Of a stretch of 64,000 nucleotides of DNA, positions 1 to 11,181 are shown in pieces; the stretch's first letter is position 1, and each line of letters begins with the position of its first letter. This DNA comes from Lophium mytilinum (lineage: Eukaryota; Ascomycota; Dothideomycetes; Mytilinidiales; Mytilinidiaceae). The DNA lies in NCBI GenBank assembly GCA_010093605.1, contig MU004198.1, forward strand, positions 502,456 through 566,455, read 5' to 3'. The translations under genes were made by a program, and so were the position numbers. The notes under the pieces are model-generated. The model worked only from the letters and a program-made list of their open reading frames with translations. It did no database searches and was not told where the DNA came from.

Positions 1-379
1 CCATCTTACTCCAAGCAGCACCTCTAAGCAGGTAGAAGAATCTCTTAAACGTTAAAATCTCTATGCTCAGACCCTTGACCGTGTGGGGAGGAACCTATTG
101 TGTGGAATATCACATATCACGTGATCTTGCGATACTGCCCCACTTAGACCAAAAGTAGGTACCCGGGTTGGAAAATCCATGACACCAATTGTATTTGAAA
201 GAAAGAATTCAAGGGTATCACGTCCATTATATCTCTTTGTATCAGCATTTCTTCATCTGGTAGAACCAAGTCAGCATAAGAAGCAGTCATTTTGGTTTCG
301 AAAAAGAGGTGAAATAAGCTTGAAAGCAGTTTCAGCATTGAGAGGTCCAAGAAACTAGAAGCAAAATCTCTCTCATCAT
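1..379. other. Left-edge non-coding stretch
   Basis: No convincing gene. Short open frames here lack domain signatures or splice structure. The segment lies 3' of the SDR gene at 380-1213 (minus strand) and probably holds its terminator region; no clear polyadenylation signal was identified. Confidence 0.4.
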
Positions 380-1213
380 CTACCACGGCACTTCCGTCAT
401 TCCATTCCCTTCATTTTCCCAAAGAGCACTCTTATACATCCCCCTCTCGCTCAGTGCCAATTCAACCGCAACCTCCGCCCCTTCTACCGGATCCCTCGGT
501 CCACGGAACCCATTGAACGCGGTCTTGCAATGTCCAGGACTCACTACGTAGAACAACATCTCCGGTTCTGCTTCCGCTATTTCCATCGTCAACATGTTCA
601 GCGCCGCTTTTGACACGCAATACGGAATGGAGATCGTCTTGGGCATTACTTTCGCCGTCAACCGCGTAATGGATCCTCTTGCCGACGAAATGTTGATGAC
701 TCTCGGATCTTCTGATTTCTTCAGAAGGGGGAGGAATGCATAGGTAACGGCTGCAACTGAAGTGACGTTGACGGACAGAACATTGTCGTATACTTGCCGG
801 ATATCCGAGTTATCTGGCTTGGGAACGCCAGCAGTGGCGGCATTGTTTACTAATACTAACCTCAGTCAGCCGGAGACGCTCCGTTTGGAAACTTAGCTTA
901 TACTCACGATCAAGCTTTCCGAACTTTTCGCCTACCCGGGCGGCCGCTCCTGCAATTTGGGCATCGTCTGTGACATCCATCAGGATACCTTCGAGTCTCG
1001 ACGTGATACCGAGTTCTCGCAGTTTGCGTATGGCTTGATGACCAAAATCGAGGGATCGTACTGCGAGAATGTATGTGTGCTCAGGGGCACGTTGAGAGAG
1101 CGCTTGAACTATGGCGAAACCGATGCCTTCCCTTCGTCAGTGACTGAAGTTTCAGCTGTTTCCAAGGACAAACCTTGGTTAGATCCCGTCACCAGGATCA
1201 CCTTTCCTGTCAT
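380..1213 (-). CDS. Short-chain dehydrogenase/reductase (SDR), three exons
   Basis: A classical NAD(P)-dependent oxidoreductase with Rossmann fold; substrate not predictable. Translation from the ATG at 1213 begins MTGKVILVTGSNQG and, after a 47-base intron (1127-1173), continues GIGFAIVQAL, giving the TGxxxGIG cofactor motif. A second intron near 850-905 separates GKLD from LLVNNAATAG, the NNAG-like motif. The catalytic serine lies in INISSARGS and the YxxxK pair in YCVSKAAL. The frame then runs unbroken to the stop at 380-382. Total length, about 240-245 residues, is normal for a small cytosolic SDR. Exon joins are inferred from GT-AG sites and frame. The motif set makes the family call firm; related fungal proteins are often called carbonyl reductase-like. 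Confidence 0.85.
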
Positions 1214-1819
1214 TTTGGGATATATGCTGGAGTATTTTAGACTACCTATTTGGGAAAGTTGGGAAACTAGATGGAGTTAGATGTGGACCGGCAATTGACG
1301 GAATATTTCGGTGATAATCAGAGTCTGTAAGTGCTGGAGTAAGAAAAGGTTTGAAGCACAAAACAATGCCCCATCGTCTTTATATATTCAGAAGTGTATG
1401 AACCGGCGAAGTGCGGAGTTAACTTAACTCCCGCTGACCACAACCCTAACGGTGCGCTACCGAAAGGACAATATGTTTTATCCAATCTTGAAGCCCGTTA
1501 GAAATGATACCATTTTCAGGACTACCAATGCGGCTGCTGAGAGGGACTGATGCACACCATTCTTGAAGGTCACGTCAGCGTCACGTGGTGATAAGAGCTG
1601 ATAACTCGGCATCAGGTGCTCCCCAATATCGCGAATCCGCATTGATGCATTTGTCAACTCTCCAACGTCTTTCACTATCCATCCTCCTCATGAGCCTGCT
1701 CGCAGCTACCATCCGACAAAGCTCGCGTTATCTATCTAAGCAACTAGTCACACGGGTAAGAAGGAATCCCGAAACGAAGCTTCGGAGTTAACGTTCATCA
1801 GCCCTCACTCGCACGCGCC
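1214..1819. other. Divergent intergenic region between SDR and GLO2
   Basis: This 606-base stretch separates the minus-strand SDR start from the plus-strand glyoxalase II start, so it must carry both promoters. Open frames inside it (for example around 1478-1791) have no recognisable domains and overlap each other on opposite strands. No clear TATA box or repeat was recognised. Confidence 0.4.
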
Positions 1820-3012
1820 ATGCATATTCAATCAATCCCCATGTGTATTTAAGCCGCAATCTGATTCCTGGGACGTATGCTGATCATTTGGACAGGGGAG
1901 GGGACGGGAAATAACTACGCATATCTGGTCGTCGACGACAAGACGAAAGAAGCCGTGATCATCGATCCCGCCCATCCTCCCGAGTACGCAACACACTCTA
2001 CTCCCTCATCGCGCGAGCATCAAGCTAAGACGAAAGCTCTACAGAGTCCTCCCAGTCCTCAAGAAGCAGACAGAAGACGGATCGATCAAGCTCACCCAAA
2101 TAATAAACACACATCAGTATGCTCCCCGCTCCATCACCCCTCACCTTGGTTGAGCGCATTCTGACATCTTGACAGCCATGGTGACCACGCGGGTGGTAAC
2201 TCCGAAATCGTACGCTCAAGCTCCCATACCTTCTTTCTAAGCTGACAATACAGCTCGAACAATTCAAACTTCCCATCATCGGCGGCAAAGACTGCGACAA
2301 GGTCACGAATACCCCCGCACACAACTCTACCTTCTTGATTGGCGAGAGCATAAAGGTCACCGCGCTTCACACACCATGTCACACGCAGGATAGTATATGC
2401 TACTTCTTCGAGGACGGTGCGGATAAAGCGGTGTTCACTGGAGACACGCTATTCATTGGTGGTACGTTATGTTGGCTGTGCAAGCTTGAGAAAGCTCGGA
2501 AAAATGAAGCTAAGGCTATTAGGATGCGGACGCTTCTTCGAAGGCAACGCGGCTGAGATGCACAAGGCCCTTAACGAGGTGCTAGCATCGCTCCCGGATG
2601 ACACCAAAGTCTACGTATGTCTCGACCAATCTCCGGTCAGGAGTGTACTAACAAGACTCTGATAGCCCGGTCATGAGTACACTAAAGGCAACGTCCGTTT
2701 TGCGAAGCGAGTTTTGCAGAACGATGCTATCAAGAAGCTAGAGGAATTCACACAGAACAACAAGGAGACACAGGGGAAGTTCACGATTGGCGACGAAAAG
2801 GTATGGTTCCCGCAGATCTTTCCGGTTATATCTGCTAACACTATACTAGAAACACAACGTATTTATGAGAGTCAATGTACGTAGAGACTGCATTTGTTCG
2901 AATATGGCAGTACTAACTAGTGTCGCAGGATCCTGCCATCCAAGCGCTCGTGGGCCACACAGAACCCGTTCAGGTCATGAAGACGCTGCGAGAGATGAAG
3001 GATAGGGCTTGA
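1820..3012 (+). CDS. Hydroxyacylglutathione hydrolase (glyoxalase II)
   Basis: Hydrolyses S-lactoylglutathione to lactate and glutathione, the second step of methylglyoxal detoxification; metallo-beta-lactamase fold. The ATG at 1820 starts [10 protein letters not shown] first intron (GTATTT...ACAG) joins this to [19 protein letters not shown]. Further short introns separate [13 protein letters not shown]...INTH, the metal-binding [95 protein letters not shown] and the final [20 protein letters not shown]. All metal-ligand motifs (THxHxDH, the GDT aspartate, the GHEYT histidine) are present. The protein is about 255 residues, as expected for cytosolic GLO2. At least six small introns, unusually many for its size, but each restores the frame exactly. 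It is convergent with the synthetase gene downstream. Confidence 0.93.
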
Positions 3013-3321
3013 AGCTTGACGCGTAAGCAAATGAATCGAGAACAGTGCTGCGGAAGACCCATCTGAACCGCAAAATCAAAATAACAAAAGAATTCTAAAT
3101 TTGAAGCCAACTCCCTCATGCAAAAGCGGCCAGCGCCACCATAACTACTATGAAACCTTTCCTTCTAAGTCTCCCGCCCGGTATTCATACTTGCGTATCG
3201 TTTATACTCTAGCAGCTGCTCCCATCAATCCGCGAAGCGTCCTGATATGTTTCCCTTCGGTATGGCGACGCCGACCATCATCATCCCCCTGCGAAGCGCG
3301 GGTCGAAACCTTACTGATTCC
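3013..3321. other. Convergent intergenic region (GLO2 / AACS)
   Basis: A 309-base spacer between two converging stop codons. It should hold both transcription terminators. Nothing else was seen; the open frames crossing it are continuations of frames antisense to the synthetase. Confidence 0.4.
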
Positions 3322-5516
3322 TCAAGCGTGTGTCTTCGCCCAATCCCGATACCAGTCAAGGCACTCCGCATTCGCCACCGACGCGCTAGTCTTCACATTC
3401 AACCCACAAAGAATCTGCTTAACAGCTCCTTCCACCCTAGAATCTCGTTAGCCATCTGTCCCCGCCTAAGCCAAAACCAGGAAACTCACTTCTTCCCGTT
3501 CGTCGTAATCGGAATCTCGGGGCACGCCTCAATAATACCAGGCACGTGTCTCGCACTCAGCCCCTTCCTTACCGCCGCTTTAATCCTCTCCACGAGCTTC
3601 TCATCACACTCCTTCCCCTCCGCCATCTTCAAAAACAGCACCACAGTCTCGTCGATATCCTCTCCACGCCGGCGGCCGATACATAGCGCATCCGCCACCT
3701 CATCCGTGAAATGCTCAAGGAGGACGTTATAGATCTCCGCGCTCCCGAAGCGCACGCCGCCGGGCTTGAGGATCCCATCGCTCCGCCCGAGCATGAAGAC
3801 CCCGCCAGTCTTAGGGTTGAACCGCACGAAATCCCCATGGTGCCACACGCACTTATCTGAAAACGCCTCGAAGTAGCTGGAGCGGTACTTCGCGTCCCCA
3901 GTCGGACCCCAGAACGCTACTGGCTGGCAGGGAAATGCTTTAGTACAGACGAGATCGCCCGCCTCGCCGGTGGTCGTGATGTCCGTGCCAGTGTAGTCCC
4001 AGGCTGCGATCGCCATGCCAAGCCCCGACACTTGGATCTCGCCGATGTGCACGGGGTTGAGGGGGGAGGGCGCGCCGAAGAGGGAGATTATGTCGGTGCC
4101 GCCGGTTATGCTGCCGAGGTTTATGGTAGAGGGGAAGGCGGAGTAGATGTAGGAGAAGGTGGAGGGGGCGAGGGGGGAGCCGGTGCTGTAGATAGCTTTG
4201 AGTGTCTTTAGGGATACGGTTCTTGTCGGTATTAGGGCCTTTTGCTCGAGCACGGAGAGGTACTTTGCTGAGGTGCCGAAGTGGGTTATGCCGACTTCTT
4301 CGATGAGGAGGGGCATCGCGAGGTCGTTTGGTATTGAGGTCGATGGGTCGGTGGGCGAGATGGTGCGGAAGGGCGAGCCGTCGTACAGGACGAGGGTTGC
4401 GCCGCTTGCTAGTCCGGAGACGAGCCAGTGCCACATCATCCAGGTGCAAGTCGTATAGTAGAAGAGGCGAGAGCCAGGGGTTATCGAGCAGTGGAGAAGA
4501 TGCTCCTTTTTGTGTTGGAGGAGAGTACCAATGGCACCGTGGACGATGCATTTCGGTGCCCCTGTTGTCCCGCTGCTGTAGAGAATATAGACGGGGTGAT
4601 CCGGGGGTAGTTGTTTGAAAGTGAGGACTGATGGGGGAGTCTGGAGACGTTTGAACGCGTCGTAGGTGTATGCTTTCCCGGAAGCCACTGCTATAGAGCT
4701 CAGATCTGTTTCAACGGATGCCACCGTGGGGAAAACAACTGCAGCCTGGAGTGTTGGGAGTCCTGCGACTATCTCCACCACTTTCGGAAGAACAGGGTGA
4801 CTCCGACCATTGTAGAATGCTGCGTTATCCGTGAATAGCAGCACTGGCTCAATCTGCCGTAGCCTCTCAAGCACAGCGTGCACGCCTGTATCAGGGCTCA
4901 CGGCCGTCCATATGCCTCCCAACGACGTAGCTGCGAGCATTGCTACCAAAGCATTGGTGTGGTTCGCAACGTATCCCGCGACTCGGTCTCCAGCTTTTAG
5001 CCCTATGGCCAGCATCCCAGCCTGGCATTCTTTCACTTGTTGTCTCAGCTCCGCCCAGCTGACCGTCTCACGTGTCGTCTCTGTTGCTGCTATAACCGCA
5101 GGACTGTTCGGGTCAACGTCTTGAGTAGGAAAGAGGAGGTTCTCCGCGAAATTAAGCTCGGCTCCTGAGAAGAAAGGTGGTCGCGGGTACATAGGCAAGC
5201 TTTCATCGACAACCTATCACACCATCAGCATTTGAGTCATATTACATGTGTGTGTATACAGACCAAGGACACTGGTGCTCAGACTGACCTCTGTATACGG
5301 TTTCGACGCTCTCACACCCGTGTATTGCCATACCTCGCCCCAGAAATCCGCGATGTGGCTGATACTCCATGCGTGGAGATCTTCATAGCTGTTCAATCGC
5401 ACGTTGTGCTTTTTGTTGACAGTAAGCAGGAAGTCCCACATGGGCGTTGATTTCGGGGATGGGTGCTTCCAGAGCTGCGTGCTACGTTTTGCCGTGCCAT
5501 TGGTAAGGATAGCCAT
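3322..5516 (-). CDS. Acetoacetyl-CoA synthetase
   Basis: An ANL-superfamily adenylating enzyme that activates acetoacetate to acetoacetyl-CoA in the cytosol. Exon 1 starts at 5516 (MAILTNGTAKRSTQLWKHP), includes the family N-terminal region with HAWSISHIADFWGEVWQYTG, and splices at 5214-5288 to VDESLPMYPRPPFFSG. The large exon carries LNFAENLLF, the AMP-binding P-loop YILYSSGTTGAPKCIVHG, the ACS-type STGSPL and GGTDIISLFG, and the hinge region HHGDFVRF with GRSDGILKPGGVRFG. The TGA at 3486 that seems to end it overlaps a GTGAGT donor. Splicing to about 3434 restores KKVEGAVKQILCGL and a stop at 3322-3324, the expected C-terminal tail after TTNGKK. Length near 680 residues matches the family. 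An upstream in-frame extension to 5705 exists, but the first conserved residues begin just after 5516. Confidence 0.92.
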
Positions 5517-7004
5517 GATTGAGTTCTGTATAAAGGATATAAGGGCTGCGTATGGAGGACAATGAGCATATATCGTAGCGTGCGGTTGGTGTCGGTCTTT
5601 ATCCCAGGATTGCTGAGCTGCATGGATCCTTGCGTCGATCATCGCAATCGGCCCCGCTCGGGAACTTTCGGACCTCGTGGCTGTGCGGGGGGTTCTCCGA
5701 TTCATTCCCTTGCCTTGGCTTAACGGTGGGAGGGGGAATTATGCGTTGACTTCGGGCTGTCTTCGAATCATCTTTGATGGTTTTATAGAAGCTTTTTCTA
5801 TTACGGGGTGATTCATAGACCGGGAACTGTTTCAGGAATGCCGCGTCCTGTCGGAGGTGGCTTCTGTTAGACCTGCCAAGTCAGATATCACTTGAAGTCG
5901 TGCTTGCAGCTTGGGGGTAGAGTCAGATTATCGTCATCCTTATTCGTGTTCCTGCGTAGTCATTGGATTCAAGTACTGATTTCCTGGGAAATGATTGGGG
6001 CCCAGCATGTGATTTGGGGGAAGAAGATGTGAGTCTGCAATCTGACGACCATATCAGAGTGAATTCAACTCGCTTCGAGGTCTTTTGCCAATCATAGCAG
6101 CGGAACCTTAAATTAAACCTTTGGTCAATGCGTAGAGATTCACACCTTGTTTCAGAAGTGAATGTAACGTTGAGAGCTCTGCCCGAGGCTCGATCTCATG
6201 ACTGGGAATAAAGTCACAAGTATGATCAAGCTAGCCTGGTAAGTAACCACCAAGTCAACCTAACGTGACATGTGATCCTGAAACAGCTTCTCACGCTTTG
6301 ACCTCGCCCAACAGCTCTTGTCACCCTGTACTAGAAGAATCCACGTGATGCTCACGTGATCTTTTGCTGGCAAGAAACTATGTACCGGTTGCACTTCCTA
6401 GAGGAAATACTTAGTTGAGGCTCTTATCACTTCCCCTCTGTACATTCCAATTGAAACAATGAAATAGATTAAGCGAGGACTGTTACCAGAATAATTTGGG
6501 TGACATCCATCTCAGGTCTAGTCAATACGCTAGTATTTCTCCATACCTCATCCCGACGTTCTTCAAACCCCATCTCCTTTCTATCTCGCCGATCTTCCTG
6601 CCAGCCATGATGGACCAGGCTGAGCTCAACGTCATTATATTGATGCTTTTCCACACCGTGGCGCGGACGTGATGTCTGATTGGTCTGCAGCTGCTGCAGG
6701 CAGACCTCAGCCTTCCAAGACCCCTCCCCAAGAAAGAGATGCAACCATACGAGTCTCGATGCTTCCCTTCCGGCCAGGCTGGAGAAGTGGCTCAACAGAC
6801 GCCACCATGCCTCGTTCAGAGCAGAGCGCGTGATCAAGATAAGGGGGCTTGGTTACCAAGACGCAAGGCTGACTCCGTTGTGATCTATAGCGAAGGTTGG
6901 GTAGTAGAGTGAGGCTTGCGCGGCCTTGCTACGTAGAGCACTTCATGTCACCTTCTCTTCTTGTCCTCTAAACAATCCAAGTGTGTTCTGTTTTGCTCTC
7001 ATTC
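5517..7004. other. Long intergenic region upstream of the ankyrin gene
   Basis: About 1.5 kb between the divergent synthetase promoter and the ankyrin gene. A minus-strand frame at 6469-6837 (122 residues, beginning MITRSALNEAWW) has no recognisable motif or splice partner, and I do not call it a gene. The last 100 bases are pyrimidine-rich (CTTCTCTTCTTGTCCTC), as in fungal promoters. No repeat or mobile element was recognised. Confidence 0.35.
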
Positions 7005-9426
7005 AAATATGGATCCATTGTCCGCATTCACGGGAGTCGTCGGCCTATTGGATGTTGCTACTCGAGCATCTACAAAAGCATGGCACCTAATCGAGGAATA
7101 GCGGAACGCACCAGCGCGGATGCTAGACCTCTCAGAGGAGATTCGAACCGCAAGAGAAGTTGCCTCGCAGCTGCAAGCGGCGTGTGAAGCTATATAGACT
7201 GATTCTGAGTCCACGGGTCCGTTTGTCGAGGCCATCGCTTCTCAAATGGAAATTGCACGCACAACATGTAAAGATCTGGAGCTGATCCTATCCTCGGTCA
7301 TAGTGACCTCTACTACTTCTCGCCGTAAATTTCGCAAAGAGAAGTGGATCCAGGCGAAGTCAAGAATAGCCGACCTTCGAAGCCAGCTTGGGAAGGTTCG
7401 ATCTAATATCATGCTGTTTTTGTGTATTCATTCAGCGTATGTTTATTAAGTCTGGCCATCTTCTACACAACCTAACATTTTCAGGCTCCGTGGGGTACAA
7501 CTTGAGTCTCTTCTTCGAAGCCAGCACGAGATAATCTCAAGTCGGCTCGATCAGAGGACTGAGACCACCGTTATGATCGCCGGGCCAGTCATTCTTAACG
7601 ACCCTAATAAGGAAGGAGATTGGGAGAACAGCTCGTCAGACTCCGAGATTGCGTTCCCGCAGTCTGGAAGTAATGTAGCCGGCTTCGCAATACGAAATCG
7701 AGTAATCTGCAAGAGCACCTGCTACTGTAAATGCCATCTTTCTCCTTACTATCGCCGCTTTCGCCTGACCGGATTCGGACACGTCATCGGATCTGTCACA
7801 ATGAAGTATTCGGCCGGTGGATTTTTCACTCACGAACATTCTTGTCGGAGGGCGAAGTCTCGATCTTTTGAATTATCCTATTCGTTCCCGCCTTGGCTCT
7901 TCAATTTATCCGTCCTTACAATCATATCTATGTTTCAAGGACTTCCCACCGTCGGCCTTACCGTCCGGCGTCGAATACCAAATAACGAATGGGACCTTTC
8001 TCAAAGCGTGGTGGGACGTACCAAGAATGGAGACTCTATGGGAGTAAGGGCATTACTTGAAACGCACGAAGCTTTAGTACACGACTTAGACCTACAGACC
8101 GGAAACACCGCCTTGCACTACGCCGTTTACATGGGTGATGTCGCTTGCATCAAAATCGTTCTTTCTGCGGGAGCTGACCCTTTCCTGGAACATGACGACG
8201 GCCATTCGGCGATCGGTCGCGCAGAGCGCTGGATAACCGGTGGCTACCGGAGTCCATCGATTGGCCAAGAGATGAAAAGACTACTGCCGTGGTCTAAATA
8301 TCTCGACGACATGGACCTCCCGCATCTTCACAGAGTCGTCACTGGGATGCGGCCTATCTCCCTACAAGACGAACTGAGAAAGGCGGTGAATCGTGCCCAA
8401 ATTAATGCCACGGACAATACCGGACGTACGCCTCTCCACTGGGCTGTACACCAGCGTGACGCTGAGGCAATTCAAGAGCTTGTGGATGCTGGTGCGGACC
8501 CAAATATGAAGAGAACGGGTCATTCCGACGGCTCAACGCCCCTAATGGATGCTTGTAGAGCCGACTCCGTCTCCTGCGTCAAAGTACTCTTAGATGCGGG
8601 TGCGGATGTGAGTGGACGCCGGCGCATGGATGGCCAGCAACCTATTCACTACGCATCAGAATGGGGAAGTATCGATACCCTCGCTCTGGTGGTCTCCGCT
8701 GGAGCAGACGTCGATGACGCGGAAAATACCTGGAGGTCGGCACCACTCGCAGCCGCCGCCCGCAGCGGCGTTGCACAGAACATCGCTTTCTTGCTAGCTC
8801 ATGGTGCGGATATCAACCACGCTGATCGAGACGGCGATACGGCGCTTACCGAAGCTATCTACAACAATTCGGTTGAGTCCATCGAGGCATTGCTCGCCAG
8901 CGGTGCCAGATACAACGATGCTAGTTCCACGGATGTAAACGAGAACGGTTTCACGATTCTGCACCAAGTAGCCTTGTATGGTGAGGCGAAGACGGCAAAC
9001 GCCCTTGTAGCAGCCGGGCTGGTGGGGCTTGATCGAAACGCGAGAGATGCCAAGGGGAAGACGGCGCGGGAACTCTTGGATGAACGGCCGGGGGTTTCTG
9101 ATGAGTTTTTGCAGGCGTTTAATGCGCTTGCGATGAGTATATCGAAGAACGTGGTCCTTCCCAATGATGTGAAACAGAAGGGTAACCGTGAAGCTGGGGT
9201 CACAGCTGTGCCCGAGAGCCGAGCGACGCGGTCTATGAGTGCGCATTTCCGTATATCGTCGACGAGCTCTCGACTTCGATTTTCGTTGACTCGAAACAGT
9301 CGTTATCGACTCTATCTTGTGAGTTTTACTTTGGTGGTAGCGATTTTGTTTTTTATTTTGAGTCACGTTGACTTGTTGCGGAGTCTATGGCGTCAATGGG
9401 AATTTCCTATGAAACCTTCGCTATGA
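7005..9426 (+). pseudogene. Ankyrin-repeat membrane protein with amber-interrupted N-terminal domain
   Basis: From the ATG at 7005 the frame reads MDPLSAFTGVVGLLDVATRA, the style of the N-terminal domain found ahead of fungal NACHT, ankyrin and HET-type receptors. Helical sequence continues in the same frame through two TAG codons (about 7098 and 7195) with coding-like residues on both sides, then reaches a normal intron at about 7439-7485 (GTATGT...TTTCAG). It then joins a 617-residue frame open from 7573 to 9426. That part holds a CKCHLSPYY segment, at least five ankyrin repeats from about residue 170 (GNTALHYAVYMGD, GRTPLHWAVHQRD, GSTPLMDACRAD, QPIHYASEWG), and one C-terminal hydrophobic helix (YLVSFTLVVAILFFILSHV). 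Either the gene is decayed at its 5' end, or a shorter protein starts at an internal ATG (7246 or 7573). Both ambers could come from CAG by a C-to-T change. No NACHT ATPase is visible. Confidence 0.6.
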
Positions 9427-9864
9427 CTTATTATCGGAAGAATGTAGTATGTACCACCTCTCAATCTCTCCTCGATGTGCTGTGTCATCGATTGTCCTTG
9501 CAAGATACGTATACCGATCATAGCAGTGATTTTCAAGTCTGTGTTCCTCTTCACGTGGCGCTCAAGAGTCTTCTCAATACCATCATCGTTTGAGTGTCAT
9601 GATAACGTTACTTCAACGTGAAACGCGCTTTCATATAGTCATAGTGCGATCAGACACCTCTTCCTCCGCAGTCAGCGAATCTTGGCAAGCGTATATATGG
9701 GGTTTCTCAAGTTGCCTAACGGTCAATATTTTCTCATTACAACACAACCTCGAAATCAATTTCTACGAACCAGCACCGATACCAACCCCTAAATTTCACA
9801 AACTCGAAATCTTACTTTCGTCTCTGTACTACCAATTTGAAGCCCACCTTCACAACCCACAGCA
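9427..9864 (+). promoter_or_regulatory. Promoter and 5' leader of Met-Cys paralogue 1
   Basis: The 438-base gap holds a TATATAT at 9692-9698, about 167 bases before the ATG at 9865. The pyrimidine- and CAAC-rich leader between them resembles the leaders of paralogues 2-4. The two overlapping short frames here are not credible genes. The TATA-to-ATG distance is close to those of paralogues 3 and 4 (183 and 177). Confidence 0.5.
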
Positions 9865-11181
9865 ATGTGCCGCGCAAGATACTTCCAAGTCTCGTCAGAT
9901 GCGTCGAATTGCGACAACCCCACCGCGCACCGACACAATGTCGAGATCAAACCCTGCTCCGACAACGCGCCTGCCATGGAAAAATTCAAGCTTGAAAAAG
10001 ACAGATACTGTGTGCTCACCAGCGTGACGAAGTCATCATCCTCTTCCAACCAGTGGGGAATGAATGTCGTCAATTACAAATACCAATTCCACCTTGAGCA
10101 GCAGGCTGATCTTGAGCCCTGCCCGCAGTGGCAGAAGAGCGGCGAAGAAATGTTCCAGAAGAGTAAGCGGGCGGGGGGTCGAACCCACTACACTTCTACC
10201 CCTCCTCGGTATGAGGTTGAGCACAAGTGTCTCTCTTGCAGCCTTGAGAGAAAGGCTGCGAAAAATGCGAGAAAGGCTGCGAAGAACGTCAGTAGTGCTA
10301 CGAATGGAGGTGGAGAAAATATCCCACGAGCGGGCAGTAAGCCTGGCACTGCTTCTGCAGGAAAGAGTCCGGATATGGCGGCGGAGCTCGATGGTACGGC
10401 CGTGAACGCTGATGACGGGAAAATCCAACATGTTTCGGCAATGTACGCGGAGATGAAGCTGGAGACAGCCCCACAGACGAAGCCGGAGACGAAGCCACAG
10501 GCGAAGGTAGAGACAGCTCCAGCGAAAGCCCCAGAGATAGCTCCAGTAAAAGCCCCAGAGATAGCTCCAGTAAAAGCCCCAGAGAACACCCTGGAGAAAG
10601 CCCCAGAGGCGAAGTTAGAGGCAAACCCAGAGGCAGCCCCAGAACAAGCTCCAGAGAAAGCGCCAGAAAAGGCTCCAGAGATATCCCTAGAGTCGAAGCC
10701 AGAGGAAACTCCAAAGATAGCTGCCGAAGCAGCCCTAGAGACAGCCCCAGAGTCGAAGCCGGAGACGAAGCAGATAGCTCTAGAAGAACCCCCAGAGAAA
10801 ACCCTAGAGGCGAAGCCAGACGCTGCCCTAGAACAAGCGGCTGCACAAGTGCCAGAAAAAAGTCCAGGAAAAGCCTTGAAGACAAAGCCAGAGACAGCTC
10901 CACAGATAGCTCCAGAGCAAGCTCCAATGGTAGCCCCTGAGATGCAGCCGGAGACGAAGGCGGAGTCAACTCCAGAGAAAGTTCTAGAGACGAAGCCAGA
11001 AACGCCAGAGGCAGTCCTAGAGACATCATCGGAGGGGAATTTAGAGGCAGCTCCAGAGAAAGCTCTAGAGACGACGCCAGAGGCGAAACTAGAGGTAGCG
11101 TTAGAAACGAAGCTAGAATCGGAGACTACGAGCACTACGACGACGCCTCCTGAGCCAGACAAAGAGCCTGCTAAGGAATGA
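9865..11181 (+). CDS. Met-Cys family paralogue 1, with long Pro/Glu-rich repeat tail
   Basis: Single exon, 438 residues, function unknown. The first 125 residues form a Cys/His-rich head shared with three downstream genes: MCRARYF, a Cys at about residue 16, HRHNVEIKPC, a Cys-Pro at about 86, and a CxxC (HKCLSC). The spacing suggests a zinc-binding fold, but I do not recognise a named domain. From about residue 185 to 430 the protein is a degenerate repeat of units like KAPE, TKPE and LETAPE (for example KAPEIAPV twice in succession), strongly charged and predicted disordered. No signal peptide or membrane helix is visible, so it is probably intracellular. The repeat also opens a long antisense frame (10188-11186), which I treat as an artefact. 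Head homology to neighbours supports the start at 9865. Confidence 0.75.
   Translation: MCRARYFQVSSDASNCDNPTAHRHNVEIKPCSDNAPAMEKFKLEKDRYCVLTSVTKSSSSSNQWGMNVVNYKYQFHLEQQADLEPCPQWQKSGEEMFQKSKRAGGRTHYTSTPPRYEVEHKCLSCSLERKAAKNARKAAKNVSSATNGGGENIPRAGSKPGTASAGKSPDMAAELDGTAVNADDGKIQHVSAMYAEMKLETAPQTKPETKPQAKVETAPAKAPEIAPVKAPEIAPVKAPENTLEKAPEAKLEANPEAAPEQAPEKAPEKAPEISLESKPEETPKIAAEAALETAPESKPETKQIALEEPPEKTLEAKPDAALEQAAAQVPEKSPGKALKTKPETAPQIAPEQAPMVAPEMQPETKAESTPEKVLETKPETPEAVLETSSEGNLEAAPEKALETTPEAKLEVALETKLESETTSTTTTPPEPDKEPAKE
10440..11150 (+). repeat. Coding minisatellite for Pro/Glu/Lys/Ala-rich tail
   Basis: Imperfect repeats built on CCAGAG and GAAGCCAGAG hexamer- and 18-base-like units. The clearest pair is two exact adjacent copies around 10531-10580 (GATAGCTCCAGTAAAAGCCC). 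Units stay multiples of three, so the frame is preserved throughout. Slippage-prone; length polymorphism between strains is likely (inference). Confidence 0.75.

Noticed and set aside
3940-4551. 203-codon frame antisense-phase to the synthetase
   Set aside because: Same strand, different phase of a strongly supported AMP-binding gene; low-complexity His/Arg/Pro product.
6469-6837. 122-codon minus-strand gene
   Set aside because: No motif, no splice partner and no recognised homologue; left as intergenic.
10165-10200. tRNA B-box-like GGTCGAACCCACT
   Set aside because: It lies inside the coding head of paralogue 1, with no A-box or cloverleaf around it.
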